DNA of 14,972 nt from Bacteroidales bacterium (lineage in GTDB: Bacteria; Bacteroidota; Bacteroidia; Bacteroidales; GCA-2711565), in contig JAOZUV010000015.1 of assembly GCA_029938505.1 (NCBI GenBank), forward strand, positions 1 to 14,972. The letters are read 5' to 3'. Positions 14,729 to 14,972 of this stretch are shown here, piece by piece (position 1 is the first letter of the stretch; each line of letters opens with the position of its first letter). The notes under the pieces were generated by a model. That model did no database searches and was not told where the DNA came from. It was given only the letters and a program-made list of their open reading frames with translations. A program made the position numbers and the translations under genes.

Positions 14729-14972
14729 ATGATAAAAAAATCTAAAAATATAATAGTAAAAGATAAGCCAATCTTTGTCACTCAACCATCTTTGCCAGAA
14801 TTAGCCCTATTTATTCCATACCTCGAGCAAATATGGGACAATAAAATTCTCACCAACAACGGTCCTTTTCATCAACAACTTGAAAAAGAATTAGCAGATT
14901 TTTTGGGTGTTCCTCATATTTCTCTTTTTACCAATGGCACATTGGCTTTGGTCACTGCCTTGCAAGTTATGG
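14729..14972 (+). CDS. DegT/DnrJ/EryC1 sugar aminotransferase, N-terminal part (VioA-like; 3' end outside window)
   Basis: The ATG at 14729 opens a frame that runs off the window after 81 codons. The translation contains FVTQPSLPELALFIPYLEQI, then ILTNNGPFHQQLEKELADFLGV, then ISLFTNGTLALVTALQ. The TNNGP.....LE..LA.FLG pattern with NGT.AL is the N-terminal arm and phosphate-binding start of DegT-family PLP enzymes. The spelling TNNGPxxQQLEKEL resembles VioA-type 4-aminotransferases, which make dTDP-4-amino-4,6-dideoxyglucose from dTDP-4-keto-6-deoxyglucose. It differs clearly from the QdtB/FdtB-like enzyme at 3810, so a second amino sugar is probable. The Schiff-base lysine lies outside the window. 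An earlier ATG at 14724 is followed immediately by a stop (ATG AAA TGA), which excludes it. Confidence 0.8.
   Translation, partial: MIKKSKNIIVKDKPIFVTQPSLPELALFIPYLEQIWDNKILTNNGPFHQQLEKELADFLGVPHISLFTNGTLALVTALQVM

Overview
The window is about 15 kb of AT-rich DNA in which every gene lies on the + strand. It is an internal piece of a cell-surface polysaccharide (O-antigen, capsule or exopolysaccharide) biosynthesis locus. Low GC, long A/T runs, mostly absent Shine-Dalgarno sequences and the particular glycosyltransferase types suggest a member of the Bacteroidota. That assignment is inference, since no rRNA or housekeeping marker is present. Both ends are cut: a glycosyltransferase enters from the left and a DegT-family aminotransferase runs off the right.

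Left part (1-4913). A GT2 C-terminal fragment and a GT-B glycosyltransferase are followed by a tight four-gene amino-sugar cassette: two tandem FdtA/QdtA-type 3,4-ketoisomerase paralogs, an N-formyltransferase carrying C-terminal ankyrin repeats, and a QdtB/FdtB-type PLP aminotransferase. The last three junctions overlap by 11, 4 and 1 nt. Together these genes would convert dTDP-4-keto-6-deoxyglucose into a dTDP-3-formamido-3,6-dideoxyhexose (Qui3NFo or Fuc3NFo). The dTDP-sugar supply genes (rmlA, rmlB) are not in view. The first ketoisomerase has Phe where the second has the second His of the HxH motif, so the two copies probably do not do the same job.

Middle (4951-8723). Three transferase genes are separated by 7-37 nt: a 559-residue fusion of a GT2 domain with a second GT-A-like domain, an HlpA-like nucleotide-diphospho-sugar transferase, and a GT4 enzyme.

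Inserted-looking block (8724-12029). It holds a flavin-dependent amine-oxidase/UDP-galactopyranose-mutase-like enzyme with stretches of higher GC, and a polytopic GT-C/GT39-like membrane protein. It ends in a broken GT4 remnant homologous to the 3' third of the intact GT4 gene. The block is therefore bracketed by two direct copies of a GT4 3' end, which looks like a recombination scar.

Right part (12092-14972). A glutamine-hydrolysing asparagine synthetase homologue (asnB) probably amidates a sugar acid or related precursor. A short GT2 enzyme follows whose donor-binding half closely matches that of the 559-residue fusion. The last gene is the start of a VioA-like sugar aminotransferase, which hints at a second amino sugar (4-amino-4,6-dideoxyglucose type).

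No flippase, polymerase, chain-length regulator, insertion sequence, tRNA or CRISPR array was seen. No gap between genes exceeds 100 nt and no convincing terminator was found, so the whole stretch may be one long transcription unit.
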